DNA of 64,000 bases from Luxibacter massiliensis (GCF_900604355.1 NZ_UWOE01000001.1:496001-560000), one strand, 5' to 3'; positions 13,779 through 22,620 are shown, numbered from the stretch's first letter. A program made the numbers and translations. Notes: generated from the letters alone by a model not told the origin.

Positions 13779-14774
13779 TTATAGTTCCTTTTTCCAGTGG
13801 CCTGCCGTATGCATTTCTACGATCCCCTGTATTCCACAGCTGACCATTTCTGCTATGGCAGATTCAGTATAAAAGGCCATATGCTGTGTCATGGCTACAT
13901 TGGGGAACTGCCGCAGATAGGCCATATCCCGGTTTGCAATGATATCGTTAATCCGGCTTTCGTGATAAATGGAACGTTCATCCTCAAAAACATCCAAGGC
14001 TAATGCCCCTATTTTTTGGGACTCAACCCCATGGATCAGCGCCCTGCGGTCCATAAGCTCCCCGCGGGCCGTATTTATTAGAATTACGCCGTCCTTCATG
14101 GCCTGGAGAGATTTCTCATTAACCATATATTTTGTGGCGTCTGTCAAGGGAAGATGGAAGGTGATAATATCACTTAGCGCATAGAGATCCTCCAGGGAAA
14201 CAAAATCTGCATATACTTCAGCGTTCCGGCGGGGAGAGCGGTTGTATGCCAGGATGTGGCAGCCAAAGCCGCTTAAGGAGCGGATAACAGCCTGCCCAAT
14301 CTGGCCTGCTCCCACTACGCCAACGGTCAGGCTTTTTAATGTCCTTCCCCGCAGGCCGTCCAGAGAATAGTCATTTACATTTTGCCGGTATACTGCAGGC
14401 TTATATTTGCGGAGCACAAGGAGCATCAGCATAATCGTGAAATCGGCTACGCTCTCTGGCGCATACTCTGCGTTAGAGATCCGTATGCCCATCTCTTTGG
14501 CTGCAGCAATATCAATGTGGTTATATCCAATTGTCCGTGTGGACAAATAGCGGACGCCCGCCTGTTTCAGCTGCTGGAGAAGCTTTCTGTTAATCCGGCT
14601 CATGCCGAGGATTGTTACGCCGGTATACCCATGGCATTTCTGTACTGTATTCTCATCCAGGATATCTGTAAGCAAAGTGACATCTGCTGAAAGTGACTGG
14701 GCGGCTTCTCTGAATATTTTTTCTTCATCGTTCCGTACTTCAAAGGCAAGAATTTTGATTTTATCTTGTGTCAT
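13779..14774 (-). CDS. D-lactate dehydrogenase-type 2-hydroxyacid dehydrogenase
   Basis: An NAD-dependent D-2-hydroxyacid dehydrogenase of 331 residues, of the D-LDH/VanH branch. The Rossmann motif GVVGAGQIGQAVI is near residue 150. The catalytic triad is visible: Arg in NTARGELMD, Glu in DVFEDE and His in TQHMAFYT. It probably interconverts pyruvate and D-lactate, although VanH-like or 2-hydroxyisocaproate specificity cannot be excluded. AAGGAG precedes the start, and the 5' leader holds structured element B. It lies downstream of the TetR gene in the same direction. Confidence 0.92.
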   Translation of the reverse strand: MTQDKIKILAFEVRNDEEKIFREAAQSLSADVTLLTDILDENTVQKCHGYTGVTILGMSRINRKLLQQLKQAGVRYLSTRTIGYNHIDIAAAKEMGIRISNAEYAPESVADFTIMLMLLVLRKYKPAVYRQNVNDYSLDGLRGRTLKSLTVGVVGAGQIGQAVIRSLSGFGCHILAYNRSPRRNAEVYADFVSLEDLYALSDIITFHLPLTDATKYMVNEKSLQAMKDGVILINTARGELMDRRALIHGVESQKIGALALDVFEDERSIYHESRINDIIANRDMAYLRQFPNVAMTQHMAFYTESAIAEMVSCGIQGIVEMHTAGHWKKEL

Positions 14775-14791
14775 TGGTCTTTTCTCCTTAC

Positions 14792-14883
14792 TTTATTCCC
14801 GCGGGCAAAAAACTAAGCGGGCATGCTTATATGTCCGGTTGGTGACTGCCGCGAGGGTTTAATACGCCGATGCTTCCATCGGA
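14792..14883 (-). promoter_or_regulatory. 5' leader structured element, copy B (before D-LDH)
   Basis: Homologous to 8076-8166 and 40866-40955. On the minus strand it begins with hairpin CCGATG-GAAG-CATCGG, continues with GTATTAAAC and GCGGCAGTC, and ends CCCGCGGGAATAA 18 nt before the AAGGAG-containing start region of the D-LDH gene. Confidence 0.8.
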
Positions 14884-14937
14884 CTTCTGAATTTACTAGG
14901 GGTCTGGCTGCAGCTTTCCATGTGAATTGAGGTATGT

Positions 14938-15519
14938 TCAGTGGAGAAGGATATCAGATCTCAATACATTGCCAAGGAGTTCTTTGGCCTCCGCGTGTAT
15001 TACATCCAGAGGGGTGTTATCAGAGTGGCTCTCATTGATAAATCCTGCCATACCATAACAGATAAAGCCGGCAATCTTTTTGGCAGAGTATTTCAGTTTA
15101 AGTACTTTGCTCTCTTTATTTGTGTGCATCTCAACGGTGGCAAGTATATAATTATAGAAAGAAAATGCCAGATAGGGATTCTTGTCAGGGACAGTGTGGC
15201 GAAAAAAATCAAAGTTTTCATAGTAGAGTTTTAAAATGCTGTCCAGTACATTACAGTAGCTTGTGACCACATTTTTGCCGGGATTATTTTCAGACTGCAT
15301 GTTTTCATAAATAGAAGTGCCGGCCTGTATCATATCCTGGAAAATATCATCAGCCAGGGCGTATTTATCATTGTAGTGGGCATAAAAGGTAATACGGCTA
15401 GTATCTGCACGCATATAGAGTTCTGTAATAGATATTTGTTCAAAGGGCATATCAGATAACATGCTGATAAGAGTCGCCTTTAAATTCTTTTTTGTTTTAC
15501 GGACACGTTTGTCTTCCAT
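14938..15519 (-). CDS. TetR-family transcriptional regulator
   Basis: A 193-residue regulator. Residues about 10-55 form the TetR HTH (KATLISMLSDMPFEQISITE, then ADTSRITFYAHYNDKYALAD). The rest is the all-helical ligand-binding domain, of the TetR_C_33/DhaS-like type, with no recognised ligand. It is divergent from degV, and the inverted repeat TTACAA/TTGTAA at 15555-15576 between them is a candidate operator. The start codon has only a distant GGAG, so expression may be low. Confidence 0.88.
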   Translation of the reverse strand: MEDKRVRKTKKNLKATLISMLSDMPFEQISITELYMRADTSRITFYAHYNDKYALADDIFQDMIQAGTSIYENMQSENNPGKNVVTSYCNVLDSILKLYYENFDFFRHTVPDKNPYLAFSFYNYILATVEMHTNKESKVLKLKYSAKKIAGFICYGMAGFINESHSDNTPLDVIHAEAKELLGNVLRSDILLH

Positions 15520-15554
15520 ATGATTTTACAATTTCTCCGATCTGTATAAATAAC

Positions 15555-15576
15555 TTACAAAAATAAAATATTGTAA
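15555..15576. promoter_or_regulatory. Candidate TetR operator
   Basis: TTACAA (15555-15560), 10 bp, TTGTAA (15571-15576), a 22-bp palindrome of the size bound by TetR dimers. It sits between the divergent tetR and degV genes and ends 2 bp before the degV -35 box. Confidence 0.45.
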
Positions 15577-15577
15577 A

Positions 15578-15606
15578 TTGTTATAAAATATATGATTTGC
15601 TATAAT
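15578..15606 (+). promoter_or_regulatory. Sigma-A promoter for degV
   Basis: TTGTTA (15578-15583), 17 bp, TATAAT (15601-15606), about 88 bp upstream of the chosen start at 15694. Confidence 0.75.
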
Positions 15607-15693
15607 TTTAACACATGTAAAAATAACGGTCAATGTGTTAAGTTATTTTGCAATGACAGAATAACCCCGATGGGCGAAAAGGAGAAATATAAT

Positions 15694-16578
15694 ATGATGC
15701 CGGATGTTGCAGTTATGACAGACAGTAATTGTGGGATTCTCCCCGAAGCAGGAAAAGAGCTGGGGATTTATATTATTCCTATGCCGATATTGATTGACGG
15801 CAGGACGTACTTTGAAGGTGTGGATATTCAGGCCGGGACTTTTTATAAATTGCAGGCTGAGGGCGCGGACGTAACGTCTTCCCAGCCTTCCCCGGGAGAT
15901 GTGATGGATATGTGGGAGAAACTGCTTGAAGTATTCAAGGAAGTGGTCTATATACCTATGTCCAGCGGCCTCAGTAATTCCTGCGCGAGCGCTATGGGAT
16001 TTGCAAAAGAATATAAAGGCCGTGTCCATGTTGTGGACAACCACCGTATCTCTCTTACCTTGGCACAGTCAGCCATGGATGCACAGTCTATGGCCAGGCA
16101 GGGCATGAGCGGGAGTCAGATAAAGGCTGTCCTGGAACAGGAGGCCTTAGATGCTGTAATTTATATTGCAGTAGATACTTTGGAATATTTAAAAAGGGGA
16201 GGGAGGGTCACAGCGGCGGGGGCGGCTATTGGGAGTGTGCTGAATATAAAGCCGATTCTTACTATACAAGGAGATAAGCTGGATGCCTATGCCAAAGTAA
16301 GAGGGATGAAAGCTGCATTCAAGACAATGATACATGCCCTTGAAAAGGATGTTTCCGGGCGGTTTAAACCACTCTACGATAAGGGGGAGCTGCAGTTCGG
16401 ATTTGCGAACACCCTTATGGAGGAGGAGACAGCGGAATTCTGGAAGAATAAGCTTAAGTCCTCATTTCCGGGAGTTAAGATTATGCACAGTCCCCTTACC
16501 CTGAGCATTGGATGCCATACTGGGCCGGGAGCCCTTGGAATGGGGGTTTTCAGGAAGCGGGGGAACTGTGACCTTTGA
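15694..16578 (+). CDS. DegV-family fatty-acid-binding protein
   Basis: DegV/FakB proteins bind a fatty acid and can present it to fatty acid kinase FakA for phospholipid synthesis. The start at ATG 15694/15697 follows AAGGAG; an upstream ATG at 15592 overlaps the -10 box and is rejected. The 294-residue protein has the DegV landmarks TDSNCGI near the start, PMSSGLSNSC, VVDNHRISL and YLKRGGRVTAAGAAIGSVLNI, and ends in GPGALGMGVF. It is monocistronic, with a terminator after it. Confidence 0.92.
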   Translation: MMPDVAVMTDSNCGILPEAGKELGIYIIPMPILIDGRTYFEGVDIQAGTFYKLQAEGADVTSSQPSPGDVMDMWEKLLEVFKEVVYIPMSSGLSNSCASAMGFAKEYKGRVHVVDNHRISLTLAQSAMDAQSMARQGMSGSQIKAVLEQEALDAVIYIAVDTLEYLKRGGRVTAAGAAIGSVLNIKPILTIQGDKLDAYAKVRGMKAAFKTMIHALEKDVSGRFKPLYDKGELQFGFANTLMEEETAEFWKNKLKSSFPGVKIMHSPLTLSIGCHTGPGALGMGVFRKRGNCDL

Positions 16579-16663
16579 TGTATATGCATTTCATCTGAAA
16601 AAGCTCCGGCTCAGGGCCTCTTGTGGTTTTTAAGGAAAATTAAATGTTATAAATGGAAGTAGG

Positions 16664-16697
16664 ATGCGTAAATCCAGGTTTGGGTTTGCGCATTTTT
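16664..16697 (+). terminator. Intrinsic terminator after degV
   Basis: Stem ATGCGTAAATCC (16664-16675) / GGGTTTGCGCAT (16682-16693), 12 bp with two G-U pairs, followed by TTTTT. Confidence 0.8.
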
Positions 16698-16812
16698 CAG
16701 CTTAATGGTAGAATATTAAAAGATATGGCAGGGGGAGCATGGAACAAATATGGCTGGCTGGAGTCTGGCCTTAGAAAACAGTGCAGATACAGCATTTAGA
16801 ATGGAGATATAG

Positions 16813-17760
16813 ATGGCGATTAATCACACAGCAAGGAAGATTTTAAAGGCACTTTCATTTGACGGCATTGAAGTAGAGGCTTCCAGGCATCTGGCAGACT
16901 TAAAACGGCTTGACCCTATGAAGATTTTTTATAAAACTATAGATTATAAAATCTATAATGAGGACTTTGAGGTGCCAACCAGAATATTTTTCCCAAATGA
17001 AAAAGCATTTAAAGGCATGGGCCCAGATCAGCGCAGGGTGATGCTTTTTATCCATGGCGGCGGATGGGTGACGGAGAGCGTAGATAACTATGAACGTATA
17101 TGTGCAAGGCTGGCAAATGCCACAGAGCATGTAGTTGTATCTGTAGATTATAGGCTGGCCCCGGAAAATAAGTTCCCTGTGGGTTTAGAGGACTGCTATG
17201 CAGTGGCCAGGGCAATTTTTACAAATCGGTTTATACTGAATGTGGAACCAGAAGATATTACTCTGATCGGGGACAGTGCGGGCGGGAACCTGGCAGCGGC
17301 GCTGTCGCTCATGGCCAGGGACAGAGGAGAATTTATGCCAAGACGGCAAATACTTATTTATCCGGCCGTGAATAGTGATTATACAGAAGAATCCCCGTTT
17401 CCCTCGGTGAGAGAAAATGGGACAGATTATTTGCTTACGGCAGGCAAGATGCGCGACTATATAGAACTTTATGCGGGCAGTGAGGAGGACAAACTTAACC
17501 CATATTTTGCCCCCATATTAGCAAAGGATGTATCCGGCCAGCCGGATACGCTGGTGATAACGGCAGAATTTGACCCTCTGCGCGATGAGGGGGAAGCATA
17601 TGCACTGCGGCTTAAGCAGGCCGGGAACCGGGTGGAGATACGCAGGATACAGGATGCGCTGCATGGATACTTTGCTTTAGGTATTAAGAATTTCCATGTG
17701 CAGGAAAGTTTTGATTTTATTAATCGTTTTCTCAAAAATACTACATCACAGGAGGTATAG
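16813..17760 (+). CDS. Alpha/beta-hydrolase, HSL-type esterase
   Basis: A 315-residue carboxylesterase of the hormone-sensitive lipase family. The oxyanion motif HGGGW is at about residue 80, the nucleophile elbow GDSAGGN at about 155, the Asp in AEFDPLRDE near 255 and the His in DALHGYF near 285. It probably hydrolyses short-chain acyl esters. The stop codon is 2 bp before the GTG start of the acyltransferase gene, whose ribosome site GGAGGT lies inside this gene, so the two are an operon and may add and remove the same acyl group. Confidence 0.92.
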   Translation: MAINHTARKILKALSFDGIEVEASRHLADLKRLDPMKIFYKTIDYKIYNEDFEVPTRIFFPNEKAFKGMGPDQRRVMLFIHGGGWVTESVDNYERICARLANATEHVVVSVDYRLAPENKFPVGLEDCYAVARAIFTNRFILNVEPEDITLIGDSAGGNLAAALSLMARDRGEFMPRRQILIYPAVNSDYTEESPFPSVRENGTDYLLTAGKMRDYIELYAGSEEDKLNPYFAPILAKDVSGQPDTLVITAEFDPLRDEGEAYALRLKQAGNRVEIRRIQDALHGYFALGIKNFHVQESFDFINRFLKNTTSQEV

Positions 17761-17762
17761 GG

Positions 17763-19577
17763 GTGCAGGAGAAAAGGGCATATTGGAGAAAACTGGATAA
17801 CGCGGCGAAGTTGTTTTCAGCTACCAGTAATAAGAAGGATACCCGGGTGTTCCGGTTTTACTGTGTGCTGAAAGAAGAGGTGGAGGAGGACAAGCTGCAG
17901 GAAGCGCTGGAGCGGACGTTAGCCACATATCCGGTTTTTTTGTCTGTCATGAGAAAGGGATTATTCTGGCATTATCTGGAAAAGAGCAGGATTAGGCCCA
18001 GGGTCCGGGAAGAATATAAGGAACCTTGCAGTAATTTATACGTGCGCGATAAGAAGGATCTTTTGTTTGAAGTGACCTACTTTGGCAGGAAGATTAATTT
18101 TGAAGTATTCCATGCGCTGACAGACGGAACTGGAGCCACAGAGTTTCTGCGGGAGCTGGTGAAAAATTATCTCTATATTGTACATGGCAAGGAGGGACTT
18201 AAGGACATAGTCCTTTTGGATGAAGGAATCACGGTGCAGGATCAGGAAAACGACAGTTTTTCTAAATATTATTCAGAGGTAAAGAGAAAGAAGGAGAAAA
18301 AACCCAGGGCGTTCCAGCTTCATAAACCAAGGAGAGAGACGGGCAAACTCCAGGTTCAGGAGAGGACTGTATCTGTCAGGGAGGTACTTGCCCGCTCCAG
18401 GGAACTGGGGGTGTCCATGACAGTATTTTTAACTGCTGTTTACCTGCTGGCGATACACAGAGAAATGTCCAAGAGACAGGAAAAGTATCCAGTTGTTTTA
18501 ATGGTGCCAGTAAATTTAAGAAAATTTTTCCCATCGGATTCTATGCTGAATTTTTTTAACTGGATAGAGCCGGGATATTATTTTGGCGGGCAGGAGGATA
18601 GTTTTGAGTCTGTCCTGGAACATGTGAAGCAGTATTTTTCCAGGGAATTGGCCACGGAGAGAGTTGCCGAGCACATGAATGAGCTGATTGCATTAGAGAT
18701 GCATCCCATACTCAGGCTGGCCCCTCTGGAACTGAAAAATCTGTGTATTAGGGCAGGAGCCAGATATGCAGAAAAAGATGTGACAGCTATATTTTCTAAT
18801 ATGAGCGCTGTAACGATGCCGGAAGAATATATACCGTATATTGAACGTTTTGGGGTATTTACTAGTACGCCTAAAATGGAGCTCTGTATGTGTTCCTTCC
18901 AGGATACGCTGTCACTTGGGTTTACTTCCAGGTTTGATACAGATAATATCCAGAGGAATTTTTTCAAAATACTCAAAGAGCAGGGAATTTCTTCTGAAGA
19001 AGCTGGGACACAGTATCCAGAACCCAATGTGCCAGGAGAGATGGAGATGCGGGTATTTAAAATCTTTACGTTTCTCTGCCTGGCAGCGGCGGTGGCCTGT
19101 GCTGCCGCGGATTTTAGCTTTCATCCATCCGTCAGGTGGACATTGTTTACCGCGGCTGGAATAGGGAGTATGTGGCTGGCCTCGGCCATAGGCTTTGTGA
19201 AAAGGTACAATCTTCTAAAAAATGCCATGTGGCAGCTGATTATTGTAACCATATGCTGTATACTCTGGGATGTCTTTACAGGATGGCATGGCTGGTCAGT
19301 AGATTTTGTGCTGCCGTCGGTTGGAATTACAATACCTATTTCCATGCTGATTATCGCCAAGGTTCAGAAGTATACCGCCCGTGAATATATGATTTACCTT
19401 GTCATGGCAGGCGGATACGGCATCCTTATGCCCTTGGCCCTGCTTCTGGCCGGGGTAGTGAAATTTCAGAAATTGAGTATATTGTGTATCCTTATTTGCT
19501 TTTTATTGCTGGCAGCTTTGGTTATGTTCAGAGGAAAAGAATTCAGGGAGGAGATGCATAAGAAATTCCATGTCTGA
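17763..19577 (+). CDS. Condensation-fold acyltransferase with C-terminal membrane domain
   Basis: The 604-residue protein starts at GTG 17763. Residues about 1-420 resemble the alcohol acetyltransferase/WES condensation fold, with the catalytic HxxxDG motif HALTDG at residues 117-122. Residues about 425-600 hold five or six hydrophobic helices (DUF6320-like), so the catalytic domain is tethered to the membrane. The substrate is unknown; transfer of an acyl group to a lipid, glycan or alcohol is likely. It is translationally linked to the esterase upstream. This two-part architecture is uncommon outside Clostridia. Confidence 0.8.
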   Translation: MQEKRAYWRKLDNAAKLFSATSNKKDTRVFRFYCVLKEEVEEDKLQEALERTLATYPVFLSVMRKGLFWHYLEKSRIRPRVREEYKEPCSNLYVRDKKDLLFEVTYFGRKINFEVFHALTDGTGATEFLRELVKNYLYIVHGKEGLKDIVLLDEGITVQDQENDSFSKYYSEVKRKKEKKPRAFQLHKPRRETGKLQVQERTVSVREVLARSRELGVSMTVFLTAVYLLAIHREMSKRQEKYPVVLMVPVNLRKFFPSDSMLNFFNWIEPGYYFGGQEDSFESVLEHVKQYFSRELATERVAEHMNELIALEMHPILRLAPLELKNLCIRAGARYAEKDVTAIFSNMSAVTMPEEYIPYIERFGVFTSTPKMELCMCSFQDTLSLGFTSRFDTDNIQRNFFKILKEQGISSEEAGTQYPEPNVPGEMEMRVFKIFTFLCLAAAVACAAADFSFHPSVRWTLFTAAGIGSMWLASAIGFVKRYNLLKNAMWQLIIVTICCILWDVFTGWHGWSVDFVLPSVGITIPISMLIIAKVQKYTAREYMIYLVMAGGYGILMPLALLLAGVVKFQKLSILCILICFLLLAALVMFRGKEFREEMHKKFHV

Positions 19578-19651
19578 GGCCGTGGGATAAAGAGATACAG
19601 TGGATTTAGAGTGTGGGGTATGATATGATAAAAATAAGTATATGAGGATTG

Positions 19652-19707
19652 CGGTGAGCAAAGGGGACAGTCCCTTTTGCAAAAGGGACTGTCCCCTTTG
19701 CTCACCG
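19652..19707. repeat. 56-bp perfect palindrome
   Basis: Two 27-bp arms match perfectly around a GC centre (19652-19678 and 19681-19707). Each arm itself contains the inner inverted repeat GGGGACAGTCCC. It lies 34 bp before pyrF. It resembles dispersed GGGACAGTCCC hairpins I recall from other Firmicutes; a terminator or REP-like mobile repeat are both possible. Confidence 0.85.
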
Positions 19708-19741
19708 TTTTCAGAATATTCAGATAATTTGGGAGGTTTTT

Positions 19742-20668
19742 ATGATTAACAAGTTGGTTGGCAAGATAAAAAAAACAGGCGCGCCTATCGTCGTAGGACT
19801 GGATCCTATGCTCAGCTATATTCCTGAGCATATACAAAAGAAGGCTTTTGGGGAATTTGGCGAGACTCTGGAGGGGGCCGCAGAGGCAATCTGGCAGTTT
19901 AACAAGGAAATTGTGGACAAGACCTACGATTTAATTCCTGCAGTCAAGCCTCAGATCGCTATGTATGAGCAGTTTGGCGTGCCGGGGATGGCAGCCTTCA
20001 AAAAGACAGTTGATTATTGCAAGCAAAAGGATCTGGTTGTTATTGGAGATATAAAACGTGGGGATATTGGTTCTACTTCTGCAGCCTATGCAGTGGGCCA
20101 TCTGGGCAGAGTAAAGATAGGAGGCAGGGAGTACCTTCCTTTTGATGAGGACTTTGCCACAGTGAATCCCTATCTTGGCTCTGATGGCGTCAATCCATTT
20201 ATCGATGTCTGCAGGGAGGAGAAGAAAGGGTTATTCATTCTTGTTAAGACATCCAATCCCTCCAGTGGGGAATTCCAGGACCGGCTGATTGATGGCAGGC
20301 CCCTCTATGAGCTGGTGGGCGAGAAGGTGGCACAGTGGGGCGCCCAGTGTATGGGAGATGACTATAGTTACATAGGTGCCGTTGTAGGTGCCACTTATCC
20401 AGAAATGGGGAAAGCACTCAGGAAGATTATGCCGAAAACCTATATTCTTGTGCCAGGTTATGGGGCCCAGGGCGGCCAGGGAAAGGATTTGGTACATTTC
20501 TTCAATGAGGATGGCCTGGGTGCGGTTGTAAATTCTTCAAGAGGGATTATTGCAGCATATAAGCAGGAGGCTTATGGGGCATTTGGGCCCGAGAATTTTG
20601 GGGATGCATCCAGGGCGGCCGTGAAAGCCATGGCAGAGGATATCAACAATGCGCTGGCCCAAAAATAA
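19742..20668 (+). CDS. pyrF: Orotidine 5'-phosphate decarboxylase
   Basis: It catalyses the last step of UMP synthesis. At 308 residues it belongs to the longer PyrF subfamily (PyrF2 type). The active-site motif DIKRGDIGSTSAAYA is at about residues 100-115, with an N-terminal VGLDPMLSYIP substrate loop and a C-terminal phosphate-binding VNSSRGIIAAY. GGGAGG precedes the ATG. It starts the pyrF-pyrK-pyrD run. The large palindrome just upstream may affect its expression. Confidence 0.97.
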   Translation: MINKLVGKIKKTGAPIVVGLDPMLSYIPEHIQKKAFGEFGETLEGAAEAIWQFNKEIVDKTYDLIPAVKPQIAMYEQFGVPGMAAFKKTVDYCKQKDLVVIGDIKRGDIGSTSAAYAVGHLGRVKIGGREYLPFDEDFATVNPYLGSDGVNPFIDVCREEKKGLFILVKTSNPSSGEFQDRLIDGRPLYELVGEKVAQWGAQCMGDDYSYIGAVVGATYPEMGKALRKIMPKTYILVPGYGAQGGQGKDLVHFFNEDGLGAVVNSSRGIIAAYKQEAYGAFGPENFGDASRAAVKAMAEDINNALAQK

Positions 20669-20688
20669 TTTCAGAGAGGAGAAGGAGC

Positions 20689-21471
20689 ATGTCCAAGAGA
20701 CATAAAGAATCTGCGGTTATTCTTTCCCAGGAATGTATTGCAACAAATATTTACAGCATGTGGATACGGGCAGAGTCCGCTGCGGCAAAGGCGGTTCCAG
20801 GACAATTTATCTCAATGTATACAGCAGATGGGGGCAAACTTTTACCACGCCCCATCAGTTTGTGTGAGATCGACAGAAAGAATGGGGCGCTGCGTATAGT
20901 ATATCGTGTGACAGGGAGGAATACTGGTACAGAGCAGTTTTCTGTCCTGAAAAAAGGGGATATGATTGACATATTAGGGCCTCTGGGAAACGGGTTTCCC
21001 CTCCGGGAGGCAGAGGGCAAAAGGGCACTTTTGATTGGAGGCGGCATTGGCATTCCTCCAATGCTGGAGTTGGCTAAGCAGCTTGAGGGACAAAATCTGC
21101 TTGTCATGGGGTATAAGGACCAGCAGTTTTTGGCTGAGGAGCTGGGCAGGCAGGGCAGTCTTTTTATTGCCACTGAGGATGGAAGCGCGGGTACCCTGGG
21201 GAATGTGATGGATGCCATTGAGGCAAAAGGCCTGGAGGCCGACGTGATATTTGCCTGCGGCCCTACACCAATGCTGCGGGCAATAAAGCAGTTTGGGGAA
21301 GAAAAACGGATTCCATGTTATATATCTATGGAGGAGAGGATGGCCTGTGGAATTGGGGCGTGCCTAGCCTGCGTCTGCCAGTCAAAGGAGATAGATGGGC
21401 ACAGCCATGTGAACAATAAGCGCATTTGCAAGGATGGCCCGGTATTCTTGGCTTCGGAGGTGGTGATCTGA
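20689..21471 (+). CDS. pyrK: Dihydroorotate dehydrogenase B, electron-transfer subunit
   Basis: PyrK carries FAD and a [2Fe-2S] cluster and passes electrons from PyrD to NAD+. The 260-residue protein has the FAD motif RPISLCEI, the NAD-binding GGGIGIPPMLELAK near residue 110, and the cluster ligands in CGIGACLACVC with a later Cys in KRICKDGPVF. It overlaps pyrD by one base (TGATG). Confidence 0.97.
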   Translation: MSKRHKESAVILSQECIATNIYSMWIRAESAAAKAVPGQFISMYTADGGKLLPRPISLCEIDRKNGALRIVYRVTGRNTGTEQFSVLKKGDMIDILGPLGNGFPLREAEGKRALLIGGGIGIPPMLELAKQLEGQNLLVMGYKDQQFLAEELGRQGSLFIATEDGSAGTLGNVMDAIEAKGLEADVIFACGPTPMLRAIKQFGEEKRIPCYISMEERMACGIGACLACVCQSKEIDGHSHVNNKRICKDGPVFLASEVVI

Positions 21472-22373
21472 TGAATATGACAGTAAATCTGGCAGGGGTG
21501 GAATTAAAAAATCCTGTGATGACAGCCTCAGGTACTTTTGGATCTGGCCAAGAGTACAGCGAATTTGTAGATTTAAACCGCCTTGGCGCAATAGTGACGA
21601 AAGGAGTTGCCAATGTACCCTGGCCTGGTAATCCCACGCCAAGAATAGCAGAGACTCACGGCGGCATGATGAATGCCATCGGATTGCAGAATCCGGGGAT
21701 AGATGTGTTCTGCAGCCGTGACATTCCATTCCTGAGGGAATATGACACAAAAATTATTGTGAATGTCTGTGGGAAAACAACGGAAGAATATTGTGAGGTG
21801 GTGGAACGTCTGGCGGATGAGCCTGTAGATATGCTGGAAATTAATATTTCCTGCCCTAATGTAAAGGAAGGCGGCATTGCCTTTGGACAAAATCCAAAAG
21901 CTGTGGAGGCAATTACAGAAGAGATAAAAAAACGTGCGAAACAGCCTGTGATTATGAAGCTTAGTCCTAATGTGACAGATATCACAGAGACAGCACGGGC
22001 GGCAGAGGCAGGCGGCGCCGATGTGCTTTCCCTGATTAATACGCTGACGGGCATGAAGATTGACATTCACAGGCAGGCTTTTGCACTTGCCAATAAGACT
22101 GGAGGGGTATCTGGCCCTGCTGTGAAGCCTATCGCCCTTAGGATGGTATATCAGGCCTCAAATGCCGTGAGCATCCCCGTCATTGGGATGGGAGGCATCG
22201 CTTCATATGAGGATGCTGTCGAGTTTATCCTTGCCGGAGCCTCCGCTGTTTCTGTGGGTACGGCTAACTTCTATAATCCGGCTGCCACAATGGAAATTGT
22301 AGAAGGTATTGGGCGGTACATGGAAGAGCGGCATATTGAGAATGTACGGGACATGGTTGGAATTGTAAAATAG
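21471..22373 (+). CDS. pyrD: Dihydroorotate dehydrogenase B, catalytic subunit
   Basis: Class 1B FMN enzyme of 300 residues that oxidises dihydroorotate with PyrK. The start at 21471 gives MNMTVNLAGVELKNPVMTAS, the family N-terminus. The active-site cysteine is in NISCPNVKEGG, and the FMN phosphate site in GMGGIASYEDAVEF and GASAVSVGTANF. It is coupled to pyrK by a one-base overlap. pyrE, which usually follows directly in related genomes, is 8 kb away here. Confidence 0.97.
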   Translation: MNMTVNLAGVELKNPVMTASGTFGSGQEYSEFVDLNRLGAIVTKGVANVPWPGNPTPRIAETHGGMMNAIGLQNPGIDVFCSRDIPFLREYDTKIIVNVCGKTTEEYCEVVERLADEPVDMLEINISCPNVKEGGIAFGQNPKAVEAITEEIKKRAKQPVIMKLSPNVTDITETARAAEAGGADVLSLINTLTGMKIDIHRQAFALANKTGGVSGPAVKPIALRMVYQASNAVSIPVIGMGGIASYEDAVEFILAGASAVSVGTANFYNPAATMEIVEGIGRYMEERHIENVRDMVGIVK

Positions 22374-22388
22374 CCTTTAGCGAGAAAG

Positions 22389-22428
22389 GGAGGATTTGTA
22401 AGTCCATATTGGAGCTTGCAAGTCCTCC
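22389..22428 (+). terminator. Hairpin after pyrD
   Basis: GGAGGATTTGTAAG (22389-22402) / CTTGCAAGTCCTCC (22415-22428), a 14-bp stem with two G-U pairs on the plus strand. There is no T-run, so it may stabilise the 3' end rather than terminate. Confidence 0.5.
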
Positions 22429-22517
22429 TGCATTATGGGGCATGGCCCTGTTGGGCCCGCGAAGCGTGTGAAAAATCAATCACTCACTATGCGGGTGCGC
22501 GGTGCTGGTTATATCAA

Positions 22518-22578
22518 AAAATCACCCTTCCGTTATAATGAGGCCGTTCAAGCCAATTTATAACGGAAGGGTGATTTT
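22518..22578. terminator. Bidirectional terminator between pyrD and lacI-type gene
   Basis: A perfect 21-bp inverted repeat (22518-22538 and 22558-22578, arm core ATCACCCTTCCGTTATAA) with a 19-nt loop, A-rich on its left and T-rich on its right, placed between two convergent genes. That layout suits termination on both strands. Confidence 0.8.
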
Positions 22579-22620
22579 ATACCTCTTGTCTGCCGCAGAC
22601 ATTATATATAGCAGCCCTTT

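Noticed and set aside
15592..15693. N-terminal extension of DegV
   Set aside because: The ATG at 15592 lies upstream of the -10 box at 15601-15606, so it would not be transcribed from that promoter.
19600..19741. PyrR-type attenuator before pyrF
   Set aside because: I found no PyrR-binding loop or antiterminator pairing; the dominant structure is the 56-bp palindrome.
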